Assembly: GCA_947034885.2 (NCBI GenBank)
Contig: OZ019759.1
Location: forward strand, 10,976,501-11,040,500
Source of the DNA: Thuidium tamariscinum
Taxonomy: Eukaryota > Streptophyta > Bryopsida > Hypnales > Thuidiaceae
Direction of reading: 5' to 3'
DNA length: 64,000 nucleotides
Shown here: positions 1 to 11,264 of the stretch, piece by piece
Layout of the letters: each line of letters starts with the position of its first letter
Position numbering within the stretch: the stretch's first letter is position 1
Translations under genes and position numbers: made by a program
Notes under the pieces: model-generated
What the model was told of the DNA's origin: nothing
Seen by the model: only the letters and a program-made list of their open reading frames with translations
Database searches by the model: none

Positions 1-364
1 AGTATTTCCACTTACGCATGTCCCGATTGTTGTATTTTCATGTAGCACTTCTTTTACTCTGCTGCACTTCATCTTTTGTTTTAGGTGTCTTCCATCTTCC
101 TCACTCCGTATGATTTGTTAATGTCACAGCACATTTCGTTTCTGAACTTACGATTCCTGTTGTTAGTTTGTGTTAATCTTCTCTAAGTATTGATACCACA
201 ACATGTTTGTTTTTTTCTTGTACGTGTCGTATGTGTCTCGCGAAAGCATTGAAACATGAGTGAGTTCATTATGCTCTTATCTGTCGTGAGAGTGGAAGGC
301 AGAGCCTTGCGAAAATTACGCCATGAAATTCGGAACAGTGTTTCAGACAAAAGAACTCCTGGAA

Positions 365-1275
365 TTTATCTTTGTCTCGAAGATAAAATGTGAAGTACCC
401 TCTCCTCTCCCCGGTGATCAGGAAATACTTAACCTTTCCGGGAAGACAATACGAGAAGTATCCTCGCCTCGAAGATAAACTAGTACTTATCCTCGATTCA
501 AAGATCAATTGAATAGTATCAGTACCTAGTGGAAATATTGGATAATATACTTTCTCCATTTATCCTTGAGTCGAAGATAGATGAAATGTATGGAGACTTA
601 ATACAGCATCAAGTAAGATCGGATTATGCCGTAACACAATAATTAAAGTAATTAAATGCAGTAAACACATACAAGTACACAATACAAGAAGTATCCTCGC
701 CTCGAAGATAAACTAGTACTTATCCTCGATTAGAGGATAAATTGAATAGTATCTGTACCTAGTGGAAGAATTGGATAATATACTTTCTCCATTTATCTTT
801 GAGTCGAAGATAGATGAAATGTATGGAGACTTAATACAGCATTAAGTATGATTGGACTATGCCGTAACACGATAATTAAAAGTAATTAAATGCAGTAAAC
901 ACATACAAGTACATACGTCCTTACGACTTCAGATATCTTCGAGTCGAACATAATTTATTCTTATGTGAACCCTCTACAGAAATGTAGAAGAATATCTTTT
1001 CGGAAAAAGACATTTAGAAGTATGAAATAACTACCTTTCCTTAGTTATCTTCGAATTGAGGATAATTGTGAGTTTGTGACGTGGGGAATATTTGTCACCG
1101 GTATTCAAAACGTTCCTCTATTTCATTATGCAATTTTGATATAAATAATTCTGATGGTTAATATTGTTTGTTATTTTTTGGGGAGTGTTGCAGATTTGGT
1201 CAACTGTAAGAGTTGCTTTATTCAATTAAATGTTCAGAAGATTCTTCTGAAGAATTTATCCTCGAATCGAGGATA
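365..1275. repeat. Palindrome cluster of copy A (TATCNTCGANTCGANGATA family)
   Basis: About ten imperfect to near-perfect dyads lie upstream of the transposase start, at roughly 365-387, 459-477, 487-508, 559-579, 692-710, 720-740, 793-813, 934-952, 1045-1065 and 1256-1275. The last, centred on 1266, has perfect arms TATCCTCGA and TCGAGGATA. They end just before an AG splice acceptor (1313-1314), so most probably lie in a 5' leader intron. The same arrangement is seen before both genes of copy C. Their function is unknown; protein-binding sites are the simplest idea. Confidence 0.8.
451..915. repeat. Tandem duplication, about 234-bp unit
   Basis: Two adjacent copies of about 234 bp (roughly 451-684 and 685-915) carry the same order of landmarks: the palindrome at 459/692, a second palindrome at 487/720, a third at 559/793, and the string GCAGTAAACACATACAAGTAC-like end at 658/892. 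The duplication multiplied the palindromes in copy A's leader. The copies differ at scattered bases, so the event is not very recent. Confidence 0.8.
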
Positions 1276-1316
1276 CGTTTCATTCTCTGACAAATGATGC
1301 TCTGTGTTGCGCAGAA

Positions 1317-4163
1317 ATGGCTACCCCCGAGATGAGTGATTTCATAGGATCTTTGCCAACGTTGCCGGATGGTGTTTCTGCTTGCGAGGGGATCCCTCGA
1401 TCTTCTTGGATCACTAAAGGCGTTACTTTGACGAATGAAGCTGGAGTTGAGGTAGCAAGAGCAATTTGCCACAGCGTCGATGCGTCCCTTGTGATCGACA
1501 TGGATGGGAATCCACTTGGAGATGACCGTGTTGCAGTTCAAATCGCACAGTCTCTAAATGAGGCTAATGTTCTGTCTACTTGGATGTGGTCCATGCGATC
1601 GTGGCCCATTTCACGTGTCTTCCTTCGAGGTGCTAGTTTGTATGATCATGACCAAACTCACATATTCAAGACTGCAACAACTGCATCAGGTTGGCCTGTT
1701 CGAACAGGCGTTTGAACTTATGAGAGCTCTCGTGAGAGAAAGGAGTCAGCAAGTACGCCAAAGAAAGAAGCTCTTTTAATTACTCGAGCCATTTTTGAGG
1801 TGTCCACGGTGGTTTGTTGTAGGTAGAATTGCTTGCAACCATTTCCTCGTGGGGAGATTCAAGCCATATGAAACCAATTGTATGTTCAAGGTGGTGTTTA
1901 CAATCGTCAATCTTGTTTGCTTGGTGTACACAAGCAAATCCACTATGACTCTAATGGAAGGGAGATGATCACTTTAGCATCTTGTGAGGTTTGTCCTACA
2001 GCTTGGTGTGTCATCTACGGAGTTCATAAATCTACCTACTACAGGTACAGAGAGCAAGCAAGAAATGGTAAACAACCTGAGCACCATGGTAATGTTGGCT
2101 TGAAGAAGCCACGCACTCAAACATTGCAAGCAACCGCCACGCTTTGATTACTTCTAGAGAGGAGTGCGGACCAAATGCCTCACAAATCAAGGACTCTTCC
2201 ATCTGGAGAGAAAGTTCCTTCAATGGCCCTCCCTTCAGCATTTCGATGGAGTGAAACATTGCCTGAGATTAATAGCATCAATTCCTCCTTCCAATTGAAA
2301 CATGTTTCAGCAAGTGGATTGAGCAACATCCGTCGTGCTTCTTTTCCAGAATACGCTCCCAAAGCTCGTGGGGACAGTTTTGCTCGCTGTGGGCAATGTG
2401 ATAGATTGAAGTAGTTGAAGAATGCATGTACTCCACGTTCGCATGCTCAAGAAGTGTGGACTAAAAAACTGAAAGTTCACCTAGCAGGGCAGCAAGCACA
2501 TCGGGAGTTGTATTATGCCAATCGTCTGACATCAGAGAAGTCCCCCGACAAGATGCTCACCATAATTCATGACAGAATGGATCACTCAAAGACTGCTTCT
2601 CCTCATTTCTCTCATAAGAACAAGGGAACTGATTCGTTCATGAAGATGCCACTTTCTGTTACAGGCATGATTGCGTATGGACATAGAGATGTTCGGTACG
2701 CGCACTATGGTCTGGATATCTTTCCAACAGACTCAAACCACACAATTGGATCTATTGCAAAATTGTTGCGTGATTTGGAGTCTGAACGTAAAGTTTCATC
2801 TCAAAAGGTGTTTGAGAAGGATGATCCTATTCATCCTTTATCAGTTGCAATTTTAGAGGGGTCACAAATCTATGAAGACTCACTTGCTCCTTGTCCTCAG
2901 GAAGTCATTCCAATTCAAAGTCTTCCTCCAACATTGACACTTTAGCTTGATAATGCATCAGGTGACAACAAAAACCATTGGGTTTTTGCATTTTGCTCCC
3001 TACTTGTCTATAGAGCAATTTTTTGTGAAATCTACATCAATTTTCTCATTGTTGGACACACTCATGAAGACATCGATGCTCTTTTCGGTCGATGGAGTAC
3101 TAAGTTAAAGACAAATGACTACCCTACAATTCCAAGGTTGATGAAGTCCTTCATGGATTGTGAGACACAACTAGTGATTCCACATTTCATTGAAGAGGTT
3201 CCTGATTTCAAAGGCTATGTAGAAGGTTATTTGCATACAAGTGATGATTCTTTACAAGGCCATTCTCAAGCCCAACAATTCAAATTTTACAAAGACTCCA
3301 ACGGATGGCCATTGATGCAGTACAAGATTCTTTGCACAGATAGTGATTGGTTGCCGATTGAAGGTGGAGGGATTCGATTGTGGAAAGAGACTGCAGATGG
3401 GCGTCCAAATTTTCCAAGGGGTACTCCGAAACCATTGGCTCCCCAACATATGCGTTGCTTTGATGAGGTTATGAAGGGTTTAGATGGCTACATTGATTTG
3501 TGGAGTGCAATGGCTAATCAAGACTTGTCAAGAGAATTTCGAAGGAAGATTGAACCGGTGAAAAAATATTGGGAAGGTGTGCGAAATGCATTACTTGAAC
3601 CACTTGTAAGGCGGGAGACCTTGCGAGATGGATTTTGGCCACATTCAATTACCTCCATTGAGGAGGTAGATCACTACCTTGACAATGGCACAATGTGTGA
3701 GGAGTTTGTAGAAGATGCTCCTTTTGTTGGACGAAGACGTGATCGTCCACTTCCTTCATTTTGTGTTGGCCATGATGTGTATGCACGTTATTTTGTGGCT
3801 GTGCATCTTGCTGATGGTGATTTGCATCCATTTTGGCTTGCTCGGGCATTGACAAATCCTAGTCCCGATCCTGCGCATGTTAATTTCATTCAGCTACAGT
3901 ATTGGACACCTACATCTTTTCAACACATTGATGAGAACACCTATACTGGATGGGATACTAAACAAGGGAATGTTTGGAGCGAAGATAAGGCCATATCTTC
4001 GAGTTGGGTACACACTGATTGCATCATGACTGGATGGAAGCCACATGTGAGAGTAGGAACTTCGGATCCAAAGATCCAAATTCCCAAGAATCAGGTGGCT
4101 ATCATCAAAGCATCAGTACATGCATATGTGTCCAGCGAAGGCAACAATGCATCAACGGCGTGA
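1317..4163 (+). pseudogene. Transposase-like gene of copy A (DUF7869-like), decayed
   Basis: This region aligns along its whole length with the 860-residue protein of copy C. Shared strings include GDDRVAV, SLYDH, VHKQIH, EVCPTAW, RTLPSGEKV-like, SGLSNIRR, RCGQCD, DRMDHSKTASPHFSHK, LDIFPTDSNHTIGSIA, LDN-SGDNKN, INFLIVGHTHEDIDALFGRW and DAPFVGRRRDRP. The start at 1317 follows an AG acceptor directly, as in C. The C-terminus runs about 90 residues beyond C's stop and probably shows the ancestral end. The frame is broken by at least three in-frame stops (near 2145, 2412 and 2943) and a disrupted stretch around 1700-1880. Two of the stops replace CAG glutamine codons and one replaces a CGA. The GHTHEDID catalytic-like block is intact. 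The gene is not expected to make full-length protein. Confidence 0.8.
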
Positions 4164-4622
4164 AGATGTTTATTTTTTAGTTACAAATATTAGGTAGCTA
4201 TTACTACAAGTTTTTGGTATGATTTATTATTTGTGGAAAAAAAATTTTAAAAACATAAAAAGTTTTCTAGTAGAATTATTAGTTTTTATATTATTTTGGT
4301 AGTGAGTGAAGAAATATTTATAAAGATTTAGTCTGCAAATTATTTCTTAAATTGATTGTATTGATCTTTTCTGAATATCGAAAGCAACAATGTTCCATCC
4401 TATTAAAATTTTGTGTTTCTCGTGTCTCTATTATATTGTTTGATATGTAGTGGTTTATTTTTTTAATTTACATTGTCAATGTTTGTTTGTTTGAAATGCA
4501 AACTTAGACTTGCTATGTATTCTTTGATTGTTTATTAATTTAGAACTCAATATGTCTATTGTGAATTCTTCATATTATGCTTCACATCTCATTCATTTCT
4601 AAAATGAATTTGGCATCTCATT

Positions 4623-4731
4623 GTCTTAATTTATTGAAATGTCTCAATTTAAAGAACACTTCCACTTTCTAAATTTAGGCTTGCGATTAAAAAGAGATTG
4701 CACATTTTCCCAATTTAACGAATATGGCCTT
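4623..4731. repeat. Right terminal inverted repeat and subterminal units of copy A
   Basis: The last 20 bases (about 4712-4731) read AATTTAACGAATATGGCCTT, the counterpart of C's terminus. Two related 16-17 bp units precede it at 4623-4639 and 4641-4657. The base after the terminus starts AAGAAG, so a 4-bp target duplication would be AAGA if the other end could be seen. Confidence 0.7.
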
Positions 4732-7700
4732 AAGAAGTTATGTCAATTGTTACTAGATGACACTGAAGTAAAGAAGATGTTAATGAATTTTTATTTCTAT
4801 AGATTGTAGTTCATTGGAACAAGCATATCCTGCACGTGATTGTAGAAGCTCTAAAAGTACTAAATGAGTAGTTGTGCCTGACAGAAGTGGGAAGTATGGT
4901 TGCTGGGAACGTAGACAGTAATGTGAATCGGCTTTGTTTTCAAGTTCTGATAAACAAAGTGAGGGCATGATTAATTTGTCTGGTATGCCAATATATTGTT
5001 TTAGGTTTGTTTTGCTTTTTGAATGAAGGGCGGACTTTGACAATGTCAGAGTTCTTTTGAAGGGGAACCTAAAAAGAGAAGAATTGAAATAAGTGAGAAA
5101 AAAAACTTGGAAGTTAGAACTGCAATGTTCTTCATGATGTTCATGGAGTTTGTTATTTTTGGTTAGGTTGTTCCCCTTGAATGTGTATTGATAGTTTTTT
5201 TTGCTATTAGGTTTGGAAGAAGTCCTTCTACTGCTTTAAAATAGGAACATATTTTTCTGGGACATGGTGAAATGCATAGAAGTCCTAAATTGTTTTGTTT
5301 TTGATGCAGATTTTGGAGAAGTACATTGAGTAGGGAGGGATATAAGTAACGGGACATTGAGTTGTGATGATGGTGGGTGAATTGTATCACAGCGTGACTA
5401 TGGTCATTGATGTTGTGTTAGCATATGCAAATATGGTTTGCAACTAATGACGTGGAAGTCATTCTGATTGAATGTAATGAATGGCAATGTTTCATTGTGT
5501 TTTGCAGTGGCAAATTATTGTCAAAGGCCGTAGTGTTGTGTGACTAAATCCTCATTTGCAAAGGTAATGGAGGATAAAAAAAGTGATTGGTTGTTTAGTA
5601 ATGTGAGTGTTATGATAGGAAGGTAATTTGCGAATGCAGTGGAGTTTAAGTAGAATTTAGCGTAGGCCGTATTGAGAAAACAATAACAGTGCATTGGTAG
5701 TAGAACTATAGGAGTGCAATGTGATATTCAAATGAAGAATGAGGACCAATGTGTGTGATGCAAGGTATGTTCGAAAATGCATTCTACAAACCAATTTTTT
5801 GTGCTTCAAAGTTGTTATTAGTGAGTGTAAATATTCATTCGAAGTCATGTCGGGTGGGATTTGGAGAAGTCTAGAAGTACTTGTTCTGTCAAAATGCAAA
5901 GAAGTAGTTGATGTGAGGTGAAGAAGCATTGTAATGTTGTATTATTTTGAAGAGGTGATTTGCATATTTGTATATGGAAGTTCTTAAGTTTGTGGTCCTA
6001 TTAATTACTTTGACTTCTTGTTTCAGAATGTACCGTGTTGTAGTATGTGTAGCTGCATTCATTGAGTAGAGGGATTTCTCTAGTGAACTCATGGAAGTAT
6101 TGTTAGTAGACTGCAGTTGGAAAACAATTTAAATGAAACATAATTGTAGGGATTGGCATGAAGCTACAGGTATGGCAATAAATCTGCAAAGGAGGAAAAA
6201 TGCTGACAACAATGGATGCGCACATCAATGGATTAGGAAGGAAGTGAATGAAGCATCTACAATTATCCAGAGATGTACTTCAAATGATAGGTGAATTTGT
6301 AGAAGTGAGTGGAAATGATCAGTTATGGAAGTTATTCAGTTATGTAGTTCATATTTGATATTCACGATCCCTTATACCAACGTGTGTATTGTCTTTTAGT
6401 GAGGGGCGGTAGGAATTAGTCTTAGAAGGGGGTGTTGTAATGTTTGGGAAGTGGTGTTGTAACAAGTGTGTAGTGCTTAGTAAGGAAATGAAGGAAGGGA
6501 GTTCGTAGTACTAGAAAACAATATCGCATGTGTTGTTCTGTTTGAATGGAAGTGAATGTTCAATGCATGCTGACAAACATGTCATCAAAGCAATTCATGT
6601 GTCCATGTCTTTTTAGTTAAGTGTACTATTTCTAGTCAGTAGGAACATGTTAGGGAAAATGAAGTCGGCCAACTAGATCTTGGAAGTTCTGTTATGGAGA
6701 ACATAATGGCCTATGAAATGGAAACCATTGGCAGACACTGTAGCCGTTGCATTTGACATGATTTTTGACGACAATGTTATTGTCAACGTAAAAATGGTGA
6801 TATAGAAAACGAACACGTGAATTACAGTACGTTAGAATTTGCAATAGTATAGAAGATTCTCCGTTTTGAATATCACTAAAATCATGTTAGTAACGTAACC
6901 ATTAAATTCCACGAAAGCAACCGCAGTTACGAACATCAGGCACGTTAGAATGTATGCACAATACAGAAAGCAACACCTGTCATGGCAAAGTGAAGACACA
7001 TGTCTCCAAAGCATTGGCTACAAACTCTGCCGCGAATACAGCCACGTCATATGCCACATGGAAAAAGGAAGAAAACAAATTTACACGTGGATTATAACTT
7101 CCGTAACGACTTGTGTTAGTGGAAACGCAAAAAATAGGATAACTAACAGCACATTAAATACTGCAATGTATCCCAGACAGTGATGTTGGGAACGCGGAAT
7201 TCAACTAATTTCACTTAATGTTCTACATTTCAAAAAATCATTTCTACAAACGTGTTTTTCGCGTTAAAACTTCATTGACAGGAACAGGTTTTTCTTCCAG
7301 TGTTGTTTGCCAAAGCTTGTGCATAATTTCTTTTAGATTTTAACTTTTGTATTGAAAAACTTAGTTACTTAGGTTTACAGCTTAGAGAAGAGGTTGCTTG
7401 CATGTACCTAGTTTTGCTTCTAAGTATGAGGCTGGGTGATTGTAAGAAACACTTGTTCTTTTTTTTGTCCCCTTGGTCTTTAGGAGGTAGTTTTTTGCTC
7501 ATAACTTTTGCATCTTTTGTTCATTTGACTTGAAACTTGAAATGAAGGTGCCTACAAAAGTTTTACATCTTGTGTAATTTTTTCAATTTTTTCTAAATTA
7601 GTTTACTATTTTTAAACTTCCCCCAATTGGGTGTCTACTTTGGCCATTTTGGGGGTTTTAGTCCTATTTTTGACCCCAAAATGCAAATTTTGAGCTGAAA

Positions 7701-8415
7701 ATTGGTATGCAAGGACCTCACCTAAAGTTACAGAAGACCACGAAGAGATTTTTTGAAAATACTATACTATTCAACCTCCACATGTTGTCAAAGTGGCTAA
7801 CTTTGCATAAGTGTAGAGAATAGAATTTATTTTTTCCAAAGATGAAATTTGTTGGAAAAGAAAGACCTTTACTTCAAGAAAAAATGGATTTTTCATTTTT
7901 ATTTTTTGAATTTTTTTACTATTTTTATCATATTAGTGAAAAGAAGAGCTATTTTCATTGTATTTTCCATTGTCTATAACATTTAGAGAAAAATTTCTTA
8001 GGTCTGAATTTCAAGAGACATGATATTCTCATTGCTCTTCAAATTATCCATATTTTTTTCAATTTAAAAAAAATTTATTTCAAAGGATCACAGGACTCAC
8101 AAGACTCATTGATTTTGAGACATTTTGAGACAAAACCGGTAAGTATTTCTTGCAATGACCCAGCTGTGGTTATATTGCATCTGGAGAATTTTGTGTGTAT
8201 GACTATTTTTTTATTGATCTTGTGTATATTGTTTGGTAATGCAAAGAGGGGAGACTTTGATGAGATTAGCAAAGATACGGGATGAGAGAGGTGGCCGTAA
8301 AAGATTGCTTCTACAAGATCAAGCATTGCAGGACGTTCAAAAATCTCTGCAGCGAAAATTAGGCTATGCCAAAGAGACAGATCGACTGGCATCTCAAAAT
8401 GCCAAAAAAACCAAG
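4732..8415. other. Gene-free spacer between copies A and B, partly GAAGT-rich
   Basis: No coding region is supported here. From about 4800 to 6750 the plus strand is G/T-rich and carries about twenty GAAGT words, often as GGAAGT. This is the mirror image of the ACTTC-rich strand at 24.9-33 kb, and may be CACTA subterminal sequence in the opposite orientation. From 7300 to 8100 the DNA is AT-rich with T-runs and nothing recognisable. Confidence 0.4.
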
Positions 8416-8439
8416 AACGCAATATTCATTAAAACGAGA
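8416..8439. repeat. Left terminal inverted repeat of copy B
   Basis: Over 24 positions aligned with C's left end, about 19 agree by eye, including the block TATTCRTTAAAA and the following GAGA. It lies 362 bp from the stop of the tail exon. In copy C the equivalent distance is 435 bp. Confidence 0.65.
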
Positions 8440-8777
8440 GTTTTCCATTGAAATGGGATACTGTGAATATAGTATTTGATGACAAAAATATGAATAAACT
8501 AGCAAAATGAACAACAATATAATCATGAATGTAGGAAATGAACAAGTGCGCTGATCTAGACAAAATATGCACCATCAATAGAAACTCTTGTATTTATAGA
8601 TAGCTGGGTATTTCCAACATGTTTTCAACAAATGACAATCTGATGTGTGGTAATTGTCATGATTGTGTATGTTTTTGGTAGTGAGTTTGATTTACTCACA
8701 GAATATAAACTATATGAGCCCTGAACAATGTTAATATATACTTAGAATACTGTTCAACTGTACAATATATAGAATTG

Positions 8778-9380
8778 CTACATGCTTGATTGAGTATGAA
8801 GTATCGCGATTGCTTTCAAAATTTCTGGCCCACGACTATAACCACTATCAAGTTTCTTGTATTCATGAAGCTCTTGTAACCTTTGCTGTTGTATGTACTT
8901 CCGATCCCATACATCCTGAATTGAATGAGTGGATCGACTTTGAGGCAAACCATCGTGTGTTTTCGTCCTTCTTACATTAAGGGATGCGGCTTGCACATCA
9001 GGATGCAAGACACCATGAGAATGCACACGGCTCTTGCCCTCCCTTGACTCAAAGGGCCTAGGAGAGTGTGGCTTAAATGCAGGTTCGAGGAGCTCAAATT
9101 TGTCATAAAGCTTTCTCTGCGTCAACTTGTCGGAAGAAGAAGGTGACATCCCCGATGTGAAAGGTTCCCGAGACTGAAGAGGTGAAGGAGAGCACGATTT
9201 AGGGTTAAAAGGTGTCCTACTTGGCGGACTCTCGACAACACCATCATCCACAGGCATCACTGAGAAGTCCATTGTAGAGTTGGTCGTGGCTGCCGAGTAC
9301 AGAAAATTCCCTGTACTCAAGATTGCGTTCTGTCCGTACTCAAGGAAGGAGTCAATGGACGTGGAGCAAGGAAGAACGGC
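8778..9380 (-). CDS. Ser/Pro-rich tail exon of the accessory gene, copy B
   Basis: An open frame of about 200 residues follows a good acceptor (TTTTTCCAG, exon from about 9380). It has no known domain. It is rich in Ser, Pro and basic residues, so probably disordered. It matches the last exon of copy C at DDGVVESPPS (C: EDGVVNSPPS), CSPSPL and K-ELL. The minus-strand stop is at 8778. Palindromes of the TTAGGTCGA type lie just outside it at 9491-9509 and 9595-9615. It may be a separate small gene or the last exon of the long accessory gene; I could not place a convincing donor. Confidence 0.55.
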   Translation of the reverse strand, partial: AVLPCSTSIDSFLEYGQNAILSTGNFLYSAATTNSTMDFSVMPVDDGVVESPPSRTPFNPKSCSPSPLQSREPFTSGMSPSSSDKLTQRKLYDKFELLEPAFKPHSPRPFESREGKSRVHSHGVLHPDVQAASLNVRRTKTHDGLPQSRSTHSIQDVWDRKYIQQQRLQELHEYKKLDSGYSRGPEILKAIAILHTQSSM

Positions 9381-9692
9381 CTGGAAAAAGTAGATTACAG
9401 ATCAAACATTGACAAGAATACATTCACAATTTGCATACAAACTCAAAAGCAATCATTAACAAAAGAACAAAGAATACAATGTAAATCGAAATAGGTCGAG
9501 TCGAGCTATATAGTGAACCCATCAGAAGAAAAAACTTCCAATTCATATTTTATCCGTCTCATCACAGTCTAAAAACACAAAAACCTACGACCAATTTAGG
9601 TCGGGCCGATCTAAAATGGCAAATAAGACGATATTGCCACAAAATAACGAAGGATGAAAGATGAAAGGAAATATAGAACTAGCAAGGAGCCC

Positions 9693-10619
9693 CTATCTCA
9701 GAGTACTTGAATGCCTAACCGCTTCCATCAATCTATTGTACTCCCTACGGTTTTTCTCATCGCAAAGCATTCGGCACCCCAATTTCCCCGAACTATTTTC
9801 CCGAAAACTCTTAATGCCGTCTTCACGAGCAAGATGAAGGCGTTGGAACCAAGAAAGGAGGTTTTCCATGAGTAACGTGTCCCTCAGACCATTTCCCTTG
9901 TTGGTCCACGTGTCCGGTAGAACCACATTCTCTAGTCTGTTCAAAATGTGTTTCATCGGATTGTCGTCAACCATGACTGTGTTAGCACTAGTGAACTTCC
10001 CTCGATGATTACTAAAAAGCTAATTTAGGTCCTTCAAGAATAGCTCCTTAGTTGTTCCTGGTTCCTTGAACGTCGTGAGGTACCCATTGTTTTCCCGGCA
10101 TTTCAGTGTGGTGCACGAGTTCTGCCCGAGTATAAAATCTGGAAATTGTAAACCCTCAAAAAGGAAAAGACAAATTTCCTCAACCGTGGGCTTCTTCATG
10201 GAGCTCCACACCGAGACGTGTGCAATGGAAGATAATTGCTGAAAGAATTTTGAGCAGTTCGGACGTACATACACTAGCTTCGGTCCCACCAGTGCAGGAT
10301 GAGCAGCCGAATGCGTCTGCCTAGCGTCACGCAGTGACTTTGCCCAACCCTTTGACTTTGCGTCTTCGGTTACACAAAGGATCCCATTCGGGTCCAGGAT
10401 GACATTCAACCACTTATCAAGCACCCTGGAACTCAATGGACAAGGACATCCTCCGACGTTCCTCCATGATGATATGTAGGGTCTGATCCCTACTATGAAA
10501 CGGAGAAATGGCAGCCTAGTCACTATTGGTTTCTCATGATTGACCACTAACGATTCAAAAAACATAAAAAAACCTTCCGCAGAAAAGAAAAGAGAACAAG
10601 AGGAAATTTTGCCATTCAA
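9693..10619 (-). pseudogene. FCP1-like phosphatase domain exon, copy B (one in-frame stop)
   Basis: The HAD/FCP1 signature reads KWLNVILDPNGILC (motif I, a D-x-N form), then VSVWSSM (motif II), and TVMVDDNP (motif III, about 9963-9986). It is collinear with copy C's exon: LGQNSCTT against LGQE-stop-CTK, and ELFLKDLN against KLFMKVLED. One TAG at 10020 interrupts an otherwise continuous frame between motifs II and III. FCP1-like proteins classically dephosphorylate Ser/Thr of the RNA polymerase II tail through DxDx(T/V). Here the second Asp is Asn, as in a plant LDxNG subgroup I recall, so catalysis is doubtful. The exon start is uncertain; about 10485 or upstream is possible. Confidence 0.65.
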
Positions 10620-10666
10620 AAAATAAATTTTACAACCACATTACACACCTACACTGGTTGAACTAT

Positions 10667-10765
10667 CACTAGAAGAAAAGCCTGAAATTTTGTGTTTGTT
10701 TCAACACAACTCACTTGACGTGTTGTGTTGAAACAAACACAAAATTTCAGGCTTTTCTTCTAGTG
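10667..10765. mobile_element. CACTA-type MITE, 99 bp, with TAT target duplication
   Basis: The ends are CACTAGAAGAAAAGCC and GGCTTTTCTTCTAGTG, and the element is nearly one perfect inverted repeat with a short centre near 10716. It is flanked by TAT at 10664-10666 and TAT at 10766-10768. A 3-bp duplication and CACTA ends place it with CACTA (En/Spm) elements. The near-perfect arms and intact duplication indicate a young insertion. Confidence 0.95.
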
Positions 10766-11010
10766 TATTATGACTTGATCAGCAACCACAGTCGCTGGCC
10801 TTGGGATCTCCACCTCCAAGATGGCCGCGTCCGTGACTGGAAGTCCACCTAAAGTTGGAGACACCGCTTCCAGGGATTCAACTTCATCTGGAAAAGCTAG
10901 ATCGTCCTTGTTGATAGAATGTTCTTGTTCAGATGGCATTGACGAAAACAATTCAACAGATTTGTCTTTTTTAGATGGAGATGGAACAACGTCAAGATCA
11001 TTGAAGGCAT
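10766..11010 (-). CDS. Acidic C-terminal exon of accessory protein, copy B, altered by MITE
   Basis: The minus-strand open frame (up to 11047 if read from a Met) is rich in Asp, Glu, Ser and Pro. A candidate acceptor, ACTGCAG, lies at about 11003-11009. Its last codons run into the MITE, whose CACTAG supplies His-stop. Without the insertion the frame would read VIIVQPV and then stop. A palindrome-bearing gap (11221-11241) separates it from the upstream exon. No homologue in copy C could be assigned with confidence. Confidence 0.45.
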
Positions 11011-11264
11011 GTGCAACGTCTGCAGTTTTAAGTATTCCAGGAGACATAAAATGTAAGAAAGCCGTGTATTAATATCTCAAAATGAGTTCTATAGTACAAA
11101 ATTGATTTTCAAAAATCAAAAAGAAGAACTCCATGGTTTGGATCCACTTGGAGATCTGTATAAAACCTCAGAAGCACAAATGCTATCATCCTCTTTGCCT
11201 ACGTACAAACTATCATACAACTTAGGTCGAGTCGACCTAAGACGCCAAGAAGCACATGAGAGTG

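Larger units (their letters stand above)
1..4731 (+). mobile_element. Copy A of the large palindrome-bearing TIR transposon family, transposase half (left part outside window)
   Basis: This is the right-hand part of a large DNA transposon. It holds a palindrome-rich leader (about 365-1275), a decayed transposase-like gene on the plus strand (1317-4163) and a right terminus at about 4731. The terminus reads TTTAACGAATATGGCCTT, which matches the reverse complement of copy C's left end apart from single differences. Inside it lie two units of the GTCTYAATTTAWWGAA type (about 4623-4657), equivalent to the subterminal units of copy C. By analogy with C, the accessory gene should lie to the left, beyond position 1. 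The left end and target duplication cannot be seen. Confidence 0.75.

Noticed and set aside
365-1275. CRISPR-like or tRNA-like repeats
   Set aside because: The repeats are irregularly spaced palindromes without constant spacers, in a eukaryotic transposon; no tRNA fold was found.
8075-8422. 115-codon minus-strand open frame at the copy B left border
   Set aside because: It crosses the predicted terminus at 8416 and shows no family motif; likely chance.
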